Source of the DNA: Propionibacterium sp. oral taxon 192 str. F0372
Lineage (GTDB): Bacteria; Actinomycetota; Actinomycetes; Propionibacteriales; Propionibacteriaceae
DNA: 64,000 bases
Direction: 5' to 3'
Assembly (NCBI RefSeq): GCF_000413315.1
Contig: NZ_KE340297.1
Span: forward strand, 1,806,581 to 1,870,580
The notes below the pieces were generated by a model. It ran no database searches and was not told the origin of the DNA. It worked only from the letters and a program-made list of their open reading frames with translations. The translations under genes and the position numbers were made by a program. Shown here one piece after another: positions 18,659 through 26,967 of this stretch; positions within the stretch are counted from its first letter, which is position 1; every line of letters begins with the position of its first letter.

Positions 18659-19345
18659 TCACATCGGGAGGATCGCGTACGCGGTACGGATGTGGTTCTC
18701 CACTAATTCAACAGCAAGAGCAGTGTTCTTGGCAGCGATTGCATCGAATATTCCGTGATGTTGCTGAATTAAGCTACTCCTCAATTGCGAATATTCTGGT
18801 ATCTGCTCTGACGCTTTCTTGATGGGCAGCGATAGGGCGTAGCGGACCGAGGAGGTGAGTACCGCCGACAGGCTGTTGCCCGAGACCTCGGCGATACGGA
18901 CGTGGAAGGCTGCGTCCAACTGGTTGAAGCGTTCGAGACTCAAGTCCGGCTCATCCATCTGGGTGAGCATGTGCCGGATCTCCGAAAGATCCGCTTCGTC
19001 GGCCTTCTCGCAGGCAAGCCGTACACTCTCTTTCTCAAGGATGATCCGGGTCTCGACGACGTCGTCGATCGGGAAATGAGCCAGCGCGACATGGAGTTGT
19101 AGGGTTTTGGCAACTGAGGGGGAGTAGTGGGCGGAGATCCGGGTGCCCGATTCCGGACCTGCGCCGACATTGGAGGTGACCAGCCCCTGTGCCTCCAAGG
19201 TACGCAAGGCCTCACGTACGGCGGTGCGTGATACCCCCAGCGCTGCCGCGAGCTCCCTCTCGGGAGGCAGCAGCGCTCCGCTGGTCAACATGCCTTCTAG
19301 GATCTGTTCCTCAATGTGTTGTTGCACCAGTTGGTAAGCCTTCAT
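18659..19345 (-). CDS. FadR/LldR-type GntR-family transcriptional regulator
   Basis: 228 residues. The N-terminal winged helix-turn-helix shows LPPERELAAALGVSRTAVREAL and LRTLEAQGLV (~residues 26-60), and the C-terminal FCD effector domain (~85-220) has DAAFHVRIAEVSGN with the metal-type histidine and late QQHHGIFDAIAAK. ATG 19345 has a GGAAGGA 11 nt upstream; an in-frame ATG at 19363 is an alternative. It is cotranscribed with dld and divergent from lactate permease; the operator at 19475-19495 fits its family. It probably senses lactate and represses both sides. Confidence 0.88.
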   Translation of the reverse strand: MKAYQLVQQHIEEQILEGMLTSGALLPPERELAAALGVSRTAVREALRTLEAQGLVTSNVGAGPESGTRISAHYSPSVAKTLQLHVALAHFPIDDVVETRIILEKESVRLACEKADEADLSEIRHMLTQMDEPDLSLERFNQLDAAFHVRIAEVSGNSLSAVLTSSVRYALSLPIKKASEQIPEYSQLRSSLIQQHHGIFDAIAAKNTALAVELVENHIRTAYAILPM

Positions 19346-19472
19346 TGGCGTCGATCCTTCCATCCGAACCGAGTGCCACGGAACATGCACATGCACGCCA
19401 CGATGATTGCTGACAATAGACTCGCGCGTCTGCAAGTGCTGCGTTGAGACTTCTAGGAAAGGCTAGCCTTTG

Positions 19473-19503
19473 TTGACTGTGGTCCGACCACAGTCTGGAA
19501 TAA
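19473..19503 (+). promoter_or_regulatory. GntR/LldR-type operator over the lactate permease promoter
   Basis: Perfect 9-bp inverted repeat GACTGTGGT-CCG-ACCACAGTC at 19475-19495. Its core TGGTCCGACCA (19480-19490) matches the TNGTNNNACNA pattern known for FadR/LldR-type GntR regulators. It overlaps TTGACT (19473-19478), a plausible -35, with GAATAA about 19 nt further on. Binding here would block the permease-lutABC promoter. Confidence 0.65.
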
Positions 19504-19540
19504 GACGGTAAACCGCCCGATGCGAAACGATGGAGTTTCG

Positions 19541-21193
19541 ATGGAGTTCAAACCTGATACGGCCCCAGTGGGAGGCAGCCTGCTGATCTCCGCGCTGCTG
19601 GCCATGTTGCCGCTGATTGTCGTCTTCGTTGCCCTCGGCGTGGCGAAGATGAAGGCTCACTGGTCCTGCTTGCTGGGTGCGGCTGTGGCGATGGTCATCG
19701 CAGTTCTCGCTTTCAAGATGCCGGTCGGCATGACGGTCGCATCGTTTACCGAAGGTGCCGCTTTCGGCATCTTCCCGATTACTTGGATCGTGCTCTGTGC
19801 GATCTTCCTCTTTGAACTGACCGTGGCATCTGGTCACCACGCTGACCTGATGCGTGCCTTCAACGTGATCTCCAACGATCCGCGGGCACTCGGTATCCTC
19901 ATCGCCTTCAGCTTCTGTGCTCTTCTTGAGGCCCTCGCGGGCTTCGGTGCGCCGGTGGCCATCGTTGGTGTGATGCTTGTGGCCATCGGGTTGAAGCCGA
20001 TGAAGGCTGCACTCACGGTTCTCGTCGGCAACACTTTCGCGGTGCCCTTCGGGGCCATTGCCACCCCGGTGATCACCGGCGCGGCAATCACCTCCATCCC
20101 GGCACAGGAACTTGGCATGTACATCACCCGTCAGACCGCGGTCATGGCGTGGGTCGTGCCTATCCTGCTGCTCATCATCATGGATGGGGCCAAGGGCGTG
20201 AAGGAACTCTGGCCGCTGGCGCTCGTCGTCGGTATCACCTACTCCATCGCGACCTGGGTGTCGGCCGCCTACATCTCCACCGAGCTGACCAATATGGTTG
20301 CCGCTCTGGTCTCGCTGGCTTTCGGCGTGCTGATGCTGCGTTTCTGGCAGCCGAAGGGAGTAACCGAGGCGATTGCTCGGATGACCGGCAAAGAGGCTGC
20401 CGCAACAGCCAAGGACAACGAAGACGTTCCGGTAACCTTCAAGTCCGTTGCCTGGGCACTGTTTCCCTACATCTTGGTCATCGTGGTCTTCGCGGTTACC
20501 CAGATGATCCCCGTAGTGAAGAAGGCTCTCGCCGCCACCAATATCAAGATCCACTGGCCGGGCTTGTGGAGCGGTGATACCAACTTGGTGCTCACTGCCG
20601 AGGGTAAGGCGACCTCTTCGGCGTTATACACCTTCACGTGGTTGTCATCCCCGGGTACCCTGCTGCTGCTCACTGCGATCCTACTGAGCATTTGCTACGG
20701 CATGAAACCGGCTCAAGTCTGGAAGGTTTTCAGCACCCAGGTTTACAAGTTGCGGTGGACCTTCGTGACCATCGGTTCGGTGCTTGGTCTGGCCTATGTG
20801 ATGAACTTCTCTGGACAAACCCTCACCATCGGTTACTGGATCGCCGGTGCAGGCGCGGTCTTCGCCTTCCTGTGTCCGATCCTCGGCTGGATTGGTACTG
20901 CGGTCACCGGCTCCGGCACCTCTGCGACGGCGCTGTTCGCGTCGCTGCAGCAGACTGCTGCCTCGCAGATCGGTGTCGATCCCAGCCTGTTGGTCGGTGC
21001 CTCCACCGTCGGCGGTGCCGTCGGCAAGATGATCAGCCCCCAGACCCTCGCCATTGCGGCCACGGCCGTGGAAGGCAAGGAATCCGACATGCTGCGCAAG
21101 TCGTTGCCTTGGTCTATCGGCCTGCTGGTGATCTTGTGCATCATCGTCGGTCTCGAATCTACCTCGGTCCTCGGCTGGCTGCTGCCCGCCTGA
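19541..21193 (+). CDS. lldP: Lactate permease (LctP/LldP family)
   Basis: 550-residue membrane protein with 12-14 hydrophobic spans, member of the L-lactate permease family (proton-coupled uptake of lactate/glycolate). Features seen: the LEALAGFGAPVAIVGV segment (~residues 130-145), NTFAVPFGAIATPV, and the C-terminal GTAVTGSGTSATALFASLQ and GGAVGKMISPQTLAIAATAV blocks. ATG 19541 has GGAG 5 nt upstream; ATG 19520 is an in-frame alternative. First gene of the lut operon, 21 nt before lutA. Confidence 0.93.
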   Translation: MEFKPDTAPVGGSLLISALLAMLPLIVVFVALGVAKMKAHWSCLLGAAVAMVIAVLAFKMPVGMTVASFTEGAAFGIFPITWIVLCAIFLFELTVASGHHADLMRAFNVISNDPRALGILIAFSFCALLEALAGFGAPVAIVGVMLVAIGLKPMKAALTVLVGNTFAVPFGAIATPVITGAAITSIPAQELGMYITRQTAVMAWVVPILLLIIMDGAKGVKELWPLALVVGITYSIATWVSAAYISTELTNMVAALVSLAFGVLMLRFWQPKGVTEAIARMTGKEAAATAKDNEDVPVTFKSVAWALFPYILVIVVFAVTQMIPVVKKALAATNIKIHWPGLWSGDTNLVLTAEGKATSSALYTFTWLSSPGTLLLLTAILLSICYGMKPAQVWKVFSTQVYKLRWTFVTIGSVLGLAYVMNFSGQTLTIGYWIAGAGAVFAFLCPILGWIGTAVTGSGTSATALFASLQQTAASQIGVDPSLLVGASTVGGAVGKMISPQTLAIAATAVEGKESDMLRKSLPWSIGLLVILCIIVGLESTSVLGWLLPA

Positions 21194-21214
21194 TCCTCGA
21201 CAAAGGAGAATTCC

Positions 21215-22000
21215 ATGACAACAACCGCTGTCTCGGCCCCCGTGGCCAAGCCCGGAGCGGGGATGACCGTTGCGATCTTCCCGACCTGCGCGAACGATGT
21301 GATGTTCCCCGAGACTCCGATCGCCACTGTCAAGCTGCTTGAGCGGATGGGCTGCAAGGTCGTGTTCCCCAAGGCACAGACCTGCTGTGGCCAGATCTTC
21401 ACCAACACCGGCTACTACGACGAGGCCATGGGTTCGGTGAAGAACTTCCTGAAGGCCTTCGAGTCCTACGACTACATCGTTGGTCCGTCCGGGTCCTGCG
21501 TCGGCTCGGTACGTCACCAACACGAGATGCTGGCTCGCCGGGATGCTGGTGATCGGATCGGTGACCGTGTGGCTGCGGTTACCTCTCGCACCTACGACAT
21601 TTCTGAGTTCCTCGTCGATGTTCTGGGCACTACCGATGTTGGGGCCTACTTCCCGCACCGGGTCACTTTCCACCCGTCGTGCCACTCCATCCGCATCGCC
21701 CACGTGGGTGACAAGCCGCAGCAACTGCTGCGCGCAGTACGCGGCATTGATCTCATCGATCTTCCGGACGCCACTACCTGCTGCGGCATGGGTGGCACCT
21801 TCTCTCTGAAGAACCCGGACGTATCGGTGTCGATGGCTGGCGACAAGGCGCGCAACGTGGCCTCCACCAGGGCTGAATACTTGTGTGCAGGCGACAACCT
21901 CTGTCTGTTGAACATCTCGGGCGTTCTCAATCGGACCAAGGCCGGTATCAAGCCGATTCACTTGGCCGAGATCTTGGCCCAGACCGAAGGAGATGAATGA
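21215..22000 (+). CDS. lutA: L-lactate oxidation Fe-S protein LutA (LldE)
   Basis: 261-residue CCG-domain protein. Two cysteine-rich motifs are present, QTCCGQIFTNTGYY and TTCCGMGGTFSLK, plus FPTCANDVMFP and HPSCHSIR. LutABC together oxidise L-lactate to pyruvate and pass electrons to the membrane. AAAGGAGAATTCC precedes the ATG. It overlaps lutB by 4 nt. Confidence 0.93.
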   Translation: MTTTAVSAPVAKPGAGMTVAIFPTCANDVMFPETPIATVKLLERMGCKVVFPKAQTCCGQIFTNTGYYDEAMGSVKNFLKAFESYDYIVGPSGSCVGSVRHQHEMLARRDAGDRIGDRVAAVTSRTYDISEFLVDVLGTTDVGAYFPHRVTFHPSCHSIRIAHVGDKPQQLLRAVRGIDLIDLPDATTCCGMGGTFSLKNPDVSVSMAGDKARNVASTRAEYLCAGDNLCLLNISGVLNRTKAGIKPIHLAEILAQTEGDE

Positions 22001-23508
22001 TGACCAGCACAGAACTCGAACGTCTCACTCCGGCACCGCCGCCAGGTGAGCTTGTCGATTCGCCCAGATTCCAGGTGTCCGCTCGCACCTCGCTGACTAA
22101 TACCCAGCAGCGGGCGAACCTGAAACACGCGACCACCACCATCCGCAACAAGCGGGCGCGCGTGGTCGGTGAGGTCGCCGACTGGCAGGCTCTGCGCACC
22201 GCAGGTGAGCAAATCAAGAACCGCGTCGGCCGCCACCTGGACGAATACCTGCTGGAGTTCGAGAAGAACTTCACTGAGGCCGGTGGCATCGTCCACTGGG
22301 CACGCGACGCCGAGGAGGCCAACCGGATCGTCATCGACTTGGTCGAGCAGACCGGGGAGAAGGAGGTCGTCAAGGTCAAGTCGATGGTCACCCAGGAAAT
22401 TGACATGAACGAGGCCCTTGAGGCCGCGCGCATCGCTGCCTGGGAAACCGACCTCGCGGAACTCATCGTCCAGCTCGGTCACGACCGTCCCTCGCACATC
22501 GTGGTCCCGGCCCTGCACCGCAACCGTGCCGAGGTCCGCGAGATCTTCCTGCGCGAGATGGGCCGTTACGGCACCCCGCCGCCCGACGGCCTCGACGATA
22601 CCCCGGTGAACCTGGCCGGTGCGGCTCGCCGCCACCTGCGCGAGAAGTTCTTGCGGGCGAAAACCTCTACTTCGGGTGCCAACTTCTTGGTCGCTGAGAC
22701 TGGTTCGCTGGTGGTTGTGGAGTCCGAGGGTAACGGTCGCATGTGCCTGACGCTGCCCCAGACTCTGATCTCGGTGGTCGGGATCGAGAAGATCGTCCCG
22801 ACCTTCCAGGATCTTGAGGTCTTCCTGCAACTGCTGCCGCGTTCCTCTACCGGCGAGAGGATGAACCCCTACACCTCGATATGGACCGGTGTCTCCAAGG
22901 ACGACGGCCCACAGGCCGTGCACGTGGTGCTCGTCGATAACGGTCGCACCAACGTGCTGTCTGACCCCATCGGCCGGGCTGCGCTGCGCTGCATTCGTTG
23001 CTCGGCCTGCCTGAACATCTGCCCGGTCTACGAGCGCGTTGGCGGTCACGCCTACGGCTCGGTGTACTCCGGCCCGATTGGTGCCATCTTGACCCCGCAG
23101 TTGCGCGGTCTGGCCTCCGATGTGGACCGCTCGCTGCCCTTCGCGTCGTCGTTGTGCGGCGCCTGCAACGAGGTCTGCCCGGTGCGTATCCCGATCACCG
23201 ACCTGTTGGTGCACATGCGTCACAAGGTGGTCGAGGCGAAGAAGTCTGATCCGCCGCACATTCCGCACACCGCGGAGCCGCAGCTGATGTCTATCGCATC
23301 TTGGGTGATGGCCGACGGCAAACACTTGGCATGGGCAGGCAAGGGAACCGCTCTGGTCGACCTGATCCTCGGCAAGGGATTCAAAGTCAAGAAGTTTGGC
23401 CCGATGCCCTACCCGCTGTCGCGGTGGACCGATGCCCGTGATGTTCCGATGATGCCCGAGCAGAGCTTCCGCACCTGGTGGAAGAAGAACCGAGGAGAGC
23501 TGGCATGA
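21997..23508 (+). CDS. lutB: L-lactate oxidation Fe-S protein LutB (LldF)
   Basis: 503 residues. N-terminal LUD domain (~60-300, with EANRIVIDLVEQTG, VKSMVTQEIDMNEAL and NFLVAETGSLVVVESEGN), followed by two 4Fe-4S motifs (CIRCSACLNICP near 330 and LCGACNEVCP near 388) and a C-terminal DUF3390-like tail. It starts in ATGATG overlapping the lutA stop and ends overlapping lutC (ATGA), so the three subunits are translationally coupled. Confidence 0.93.
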   Translation: MMTSTELERLTPAPPPGELVDSPRFQVSARTSLTNTQQRANLKHATTTIRNKRARVVGEVADWQALRTAGEQIKNRVGRHLDEYLLEFEKNFTEAGGIVHWARDAEEANRIVIDLVEQTGEKEVVKVKSMVTQEIDMNEALEAARIAAWETDLAELIVQLGHDRPSHIVVPALHRNRAEVREIFLREMGRYGTPPPDGLDDTPVNLAGAARRHLREKFLRAKTSTSGANFLVAETGSLVVVESEGNGRMCLTLPQTLISVVGIEKIVPTFQDLEVFLQLLPRSSTGERMNPYTSIWTGVSKDDGPQAVHVVLVDNGRTNVLSDPIGRAALRCIRCSACLNICPVYERVGGHAYGSVYSGPIGAILTPQLRGLASDVDRSLPFASSLCGACNEVCPVRIPITDLLVHMRHKVVEAKKSDPPHIPHTAEPQLMSIASWVMADGKHLAWAGKGTALVDLILGKGFKVKKFGPMPYPLSRWTDARDVPMMPEQSFRTWWKKNRGELA

Positions 23509-24167
23509 ACGCCAAGGACGAGATTCTCGCTCGGGTGCGCAGCGCATTGCGTGACGTACCCGGCAATGTGGCAGTGGCCGAGGATTCCCCGGTCGACTGG
23601 AAATATGGCCAGCAGGTCGATGTCGGTGACGTGATCGAGACCTTCATCGAGAGGGTCATCGACTACAAGGCGACGGTTATCAAGTGCCCCGTCGCAGATG
23701 TTCCCGCTGAGATCGCCAAAGGTCTGAAAGCCCTTGAGGTGAAGTCGGTGGTTATCGGTGATGGCGTCGACGAGAAGTGGCGCGAGGCGATCGAGGGGGC
23801 CGGGGCCAAGCTCTACATCGACACGCCGGGTCAGCAGCTGAGCGCACTGGAGTTGAACGAGGTCGATGCGGTGGTCTCTGCCGCAGCCGCCGGGTCTGCG
23901 GAGACCGGGACCATCGTCCTAGACCACCGTCCGGATCAGGGTCGTCGCGCATTGTCGCTGGTTCCTGACTCGTTGATCTGTGTGATTCGTGCCGATCAGG
24001 TGTACTCCTCTGTCCCCGAGGTGGTCACCAAGCTCGGGCCCTCAGTCAAGGAGGACGGCCTCCCGTTGACGTGGATTTCTGGGCCGTCGGCGACTTCCGA
24101 CATTGAGCTAAGCCGTGTTGAGGGTGTGCACGGCCCGCGCAACCTGTACGTCATCGTCCAGGAGTGA
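23505..24167 (+). CDS. lutC: L-lactate oxidation protein LutC (LldG)
   Basis: 220-residue LUD-domain protein, third component of the LutABC complex. The C-terminal LUD signature is clear (AAAAGSAETGTIVLDHRPDQ, SLVPDSLICVIRADQV, and late GPSATSDIELSRVEGVHGP). ATG 23505 follows CGAGGAGAGCTGGC and overlaps the lutB stop. Last gene before the terminator palindrome. Confidence 0.92.
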   Translation: MNAKDEILARVRSALRDVPGNVAVAEDSPVDWKYGQQVDVGDVIETFIERVIDYKATVIKCPVADVPAEIAKGLKALEVKSVVIGDGVDEKWREAIEGAGAKLYIDTPGQQLSALELNEVDAVVSAAAAGSAETGTIVLDHRPDQGRRALSLVPDSLICVIRADQVYSSVPEVVTKLGPSVKEDGLPLTWISGPSATSDIELSRVEGVHGPRNLYVIVQE

Positions 24168-24188
24168 TGCCGGTTTCACCGCGATTTG

Positions 24189-24222
24189 TCGGATCCCTGG
24201 CCCATATGGGCCAGGGATCCGA
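24189..24222. terminator. Perfect 34-bp palindrome after lutC
   Basis: A perfectly symmetric sequence: 15-bp arms, starting TCGGATCCCTGGCCC, around ATAT. It lies 22 nt after the lutC stop and forms a very stable hairpin. There is no T run, so it fits a bidirectional or hairpin-only actinobacterial terminator. Confidence 0.75.
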
Positions 24223-24333
24223 TGCGTTGCGAGGTGATGGAGTGGCTGGGAGTATGGTCCACCGGGAGTCTGCTCCAATAGATCACGGTGCGGCTCGATA
24301 TGTTTGTCGGCGTGAGTGATTAGGTTTATTGGT

Positions 24334-25056
24334 GTGAGTGATCTGCGTGTTGATGGTCGGGGTCCCGACGAACTGCGTGAGGTGAGATTTACCCGCGGCT
24401 GGCTCGACCATGCGGAGGGTTCGGTTCTCGTCGAGTTCGGGAAGACGAGGGTACTCGTGGCGGCGTCGGTGAGCGAGGGAGTACCGCGCTGGCGTAAGGG
24501 CTCCGGGCTGGGCTGGGTGACCAGCGAGTACGAGATGCTGCCCCGGTCCACCAATACCCGCAGCGATCGGGAATCACGGCGCGGGAAGATCGGTGGGCGC
24601 ACCCATGAAATCTCCCGGTTGATCGGCCGCTCGTTGCGTGCAGTCATCGACCACAAGGCACTGGGGGAGAACACCATCGTCATCGACTGCGACGTACTCC
24701 AAGCCGATGGTGGCACTCGTACAGCGTCTATCACCGGGGCCCACGTCGCCCTGAGCGATGCCGTGTCCTGGTTGCGGGAACGTGATCTGCTGGCAGGCGA
24801 GCCGCTCATCGGATCGGTGGCCGCGGTGTCGGTCGGCATTGTTGGAGGAACCCCAATGCTTGATCTGTGCTACGCGGAGGATTCCACGGCAGACACCGAC
24901 ATGAACATCGTCTGCGACGGAACCGGGCGGTTCGTCGAGATCCAGGGCACCGCGGAGGGCACCCCCTTCGATCGTGGCCTGCTTAACGAACTGCTGGATC
25001 TTGGTCAGTATGGGTGCGCCGAGCTGACCCGGTTGCAGAGTGAGGTCCTCGCGTGA
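24334..25056 (+). CDS. rph: Ribonuclease PH
   Basis: 240-residue phosphorolytic 3'-5' exoribonuclease that trims tRNA precursors. Conserved pieces include [14 protein letters not shown], the phosphate-site arginines in [21 protein letters not shown]-like context, [20 protein letters not shown] and the active-site [18 protein letters not shown] 24334 precedes the first conserved residues (SDLRVDGR). The stop overlaps rdgB by 4 nt. Confidence 0.94.
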   Translation: MSDLRVDGRGPDELREVRFTRGWLDHAEGSVLVEFGKTRVLVAASVSEGVPRWRKGSGLGWVTSEYEMLPRSTNTRSDRESRRGKIGGRTHEISRLIGRSLRAVIDHKALGENTIVIDCDVLQADGGTRTASITGAHVALSDAVSWLRERDLLAGEPLIGSVAAVSVGIVGGTPMLDLCYAEDSTADTDMNIVCDGTGRFVEIQGTAEGTPFDRGLLNELLDLGQYGCAELTRLQSEVLA

Positions 25057-25673
25057 CTACCAGTGTGGTGCTGGCCACTAACAACGCCAAGAAACTCGCC
25101 GAACTACGGCGCATCGTCGTTGAGGAAGGCTTGGATATCGAGGTGCTCGGTCTGGGAGATGTCGCCACCTTCCCGGAACCGGCCGAGACCGAGTGGACCT
25201 TCGAGGGCAATGCGCTCATCAAGGCGCGCGCTGCCGCCCAGCACACCGGGTTGGTAGCTCTCGCCGATGATTCTGGGATCTGCGTCGATGCGCTCAACCA
25301 GATGCCCGGTGTCCGTTCTGCACGGTGGGCAGGGCCACAGCATGATGACTTGGCTAACCTCGACCTGCTGCTGGCCCAGATCTCCGATGTGCGTGACCCC
25401 CACCGGACTGCCCGTTTCGTGGCGGCGATGGCGCTGGTCACCCCCGACGGCCGGGAGTTCACCAGTCGCGGCGAGATGCCTGGACGTATCACGGGAGCCC
25501 CGCGTGGTGAGGGGGGGTTCGGTTATGACCCGATCTTTGTCCCCGACGACGGCGAGGCAGATCTCACCACCGCACAGATGACCCCCGAGGCCAAGGACAC
25601 GATTTCCCATCGGGGCAAGGCGGTACGAGCCATCATCGGCACCCTGGCATCGGTCATCGGAGGTGAGGCATGA
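25053..25673 (+). CDS. rdgB: XTP/dITP diphosphatase (HAM1/RdgB)
   Basis: 206-residue house-cleaning enzyme hydrolysing dITP, XTP and ITP. Family motifs: [15 protein letters not shown] at the N-terminus, [14 protein letters not shown] and [18 protein letters not shown] 25053 overlaps the rph stop, and the stop overlaps thyA (ATGA). rph-rdgB pairing is common in bacteria. Confidence 0.94.
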   Translation: MTTSVVLATNNAKKLAELRRIVVEEGLDIEVLGLGDVATFPEPAETEWTFEGNALIKARAAAQHTGLVALADDSGICVDALNQMPGVRSARWAGPQHDDLANLDLLLAQISDVRDPHRTARFVAAMALVTPDGREFTSRGEMPGRITGAPRGEGGFGYDPIFVPDDGEADLTTAQMTPEAKDTISHRGKAVRAIIGTLASVIGGEA

Positions 25674-26464
25674 AGCAGTACCTCGACCTGCTAGCTGATG
25701 TGATGGCCAACGGTACTCACAAATCCGACCGTACCGGCACGGGAACCCGTTCGGTCTTCGGCCGTCAAATGCGTTTTGACCTGTCCCAGGGATTCCCGCT
25801 GGTCACCACCAAGAAGATCTTCACCCGTGGGGTGTTCGGTGAGCTCATCTGGTTCCTGAGCGGTTCGACGAATATTTCCTGGCTGCACGACCACGACATA
25901 CACATCTGGGATGAATGGGCCGACAAGAACGGCGATCTTGGTCCGCTCTACGGCCGCCAATGGCGTTCCTGGCCCACCCCTGATGGCGAGGCTATTGATC
26001 AGATCGCCAAGGTGGTCTCTTCGATTCGCGATAATCCCGACTCCCGTCGCCATGTGGTCTCGGCATGGAACGTCGCTGAGGTTGAGGATATGGCTCTTCC
26101 CCCGTGTCACATCATGTTCCAGTTTTACGTAGCCAATGGCAGACTCAGCTGCCAGCTCTACCAGCGCTCCGCCGATCTGTTCCTCGGAGTGCCCTTCAAT
26201 ATCGCCTCCTATTCGGCGCTGGTGCACATGATCGCCCAAGTGAGCGGGTTGGAGGTCGGGGAATTCGTGCATACCTTCGGCGATGCCCACATCTACGACA
26301 ACCACATCGGCCAGGTGGCCGAGCAGCTCTCTCGCACTCCACGCGTACTTCCCAAGTTGTGGTTGAATCCCGATGTAGCAAGCATCGATTGTTTCACTCT
26401 CGACGACATCAAGGTTGTGGACTACGATCCGGCACCGGCCATCAAGGCCCCGGTGGCGGTCTAG
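25670..26464 (+). CDS. thyA: Thymidylate synthase
   Basis: 264 residues, exactly the Escherichia coli-type length. It makes dTMP from dUMP with methylene-tetrahydrofolate. The nucleophile cysteine sits in [13 protein letters not shown], with [16 protein letters not shown] and the HIYDNH motif also present. It overlaps rdgB by 4 nt and is followed 8 nt later by folA, which regenerates the folate it consumes. Confidence 0.96.
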   Translation: MKQYLDLLADVMANGTHKSDRTGTGTRSVFGRQMRFDLSQGFPLVTTKKIFTRGVFGELIWFLSGSTNISWLHDHDIHIWDEWADKNGDLGPLYGRQWRSWPTPDGEAIDQIAKVVSSIRDNPDSRRHVVSAWNVAEVEDMALPPCHIMFQFYVANGRLSCQLYQRSADLFLGVPFNIASYSALVHMIAQVSGLEVGEFVHTFGDAHIYDNHIGQVAEQLSRTPRVLPKLWLNPDVASIDCFTLDDIKVVDYDPAPAIKAPVAV

Positions 26465-26472
26465 GAGCCCCC

Positions 26473-26967
26473 ATGCGTCTGGTGTCAATCGCGGTGGTGG
26501 CCGCCAATCGGGTGATCGGTGATGGTACCGATCAGCCCTTCAAATTCGCCGAGGACTGGAAACGCTTCAAAGCCCTCACCATGGGGCATCCGCTCATCAT
26601 GGGGCGACGTACCCACCAGTCCATGGGCTTGTTGCCGGGACGTTTCTCCATCGTCATCACCCACGATCCAGCATCGGTAGATTTTCCTCCTGATGCCCAA
26701 GGAAACCTTCGTGGCCGAGCGGTTCCCGGAATCAAGGAGGCCATCGAGCTGGCCGGTGAACTCGACCAGGAGGTAGCTCATGTCGTGGGAGGAGGCCAGG
26801 TTTACGCGACCACGATGGATCTGGTCGACGAGCTAGACATCACTCAGGTGCACGCCGATGCCGAGGGATCGGTGCTGTTCCCGGTCATCGATCCGAGAAT
26901 TTGGCGGGAGATCTCCCGGGAACAACCGCGCAAAGAGTTCAGCTTCGTCCGCTACCGTCGGCGCTGA
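26473..26967 (+). CDS. folA: Dihydrofolate reductase
   Basis: 164 residues; reduces dihydrofolate to tetrahydrofolate. Features: SIAVVAANRVIGDG (residues 5-18), the DWKRFKALTMGHPLIMGRRTH helix and nucleotide site, and VVGGGQVYATTM for NADPH binding. ATG 26473 follows AGGAGCCCCC. Its stop overlaps the dinB start (TGATG). Confidence 0.93.
   Translation: MRLVSIAVVAANRVIGDGTDQPFKFAEDWKRFKALTMGHPLIMGRRTHQSMGLLPGRFSIVITHDPASVDFPPDAQGNLRGRAVPGIKEAIELAGELDQEVAHVVGGGQVYATTMDLVDELDITQVHADAEGSVLFPVIDPRIWREISREQPRKEFSFVRYRRR

Noticed and set aside
20681-21961. 426-residue minus-strand ORF
   Set aside because: Spans the end of lactate permease and lutA in antisense and has no motif.
21958-23547. 529-residue minus-strand ORF opposite lutB
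   Set aside because: Shadow of lutB; low-complexity Arg/His/Asp-rich translation with no known motif.
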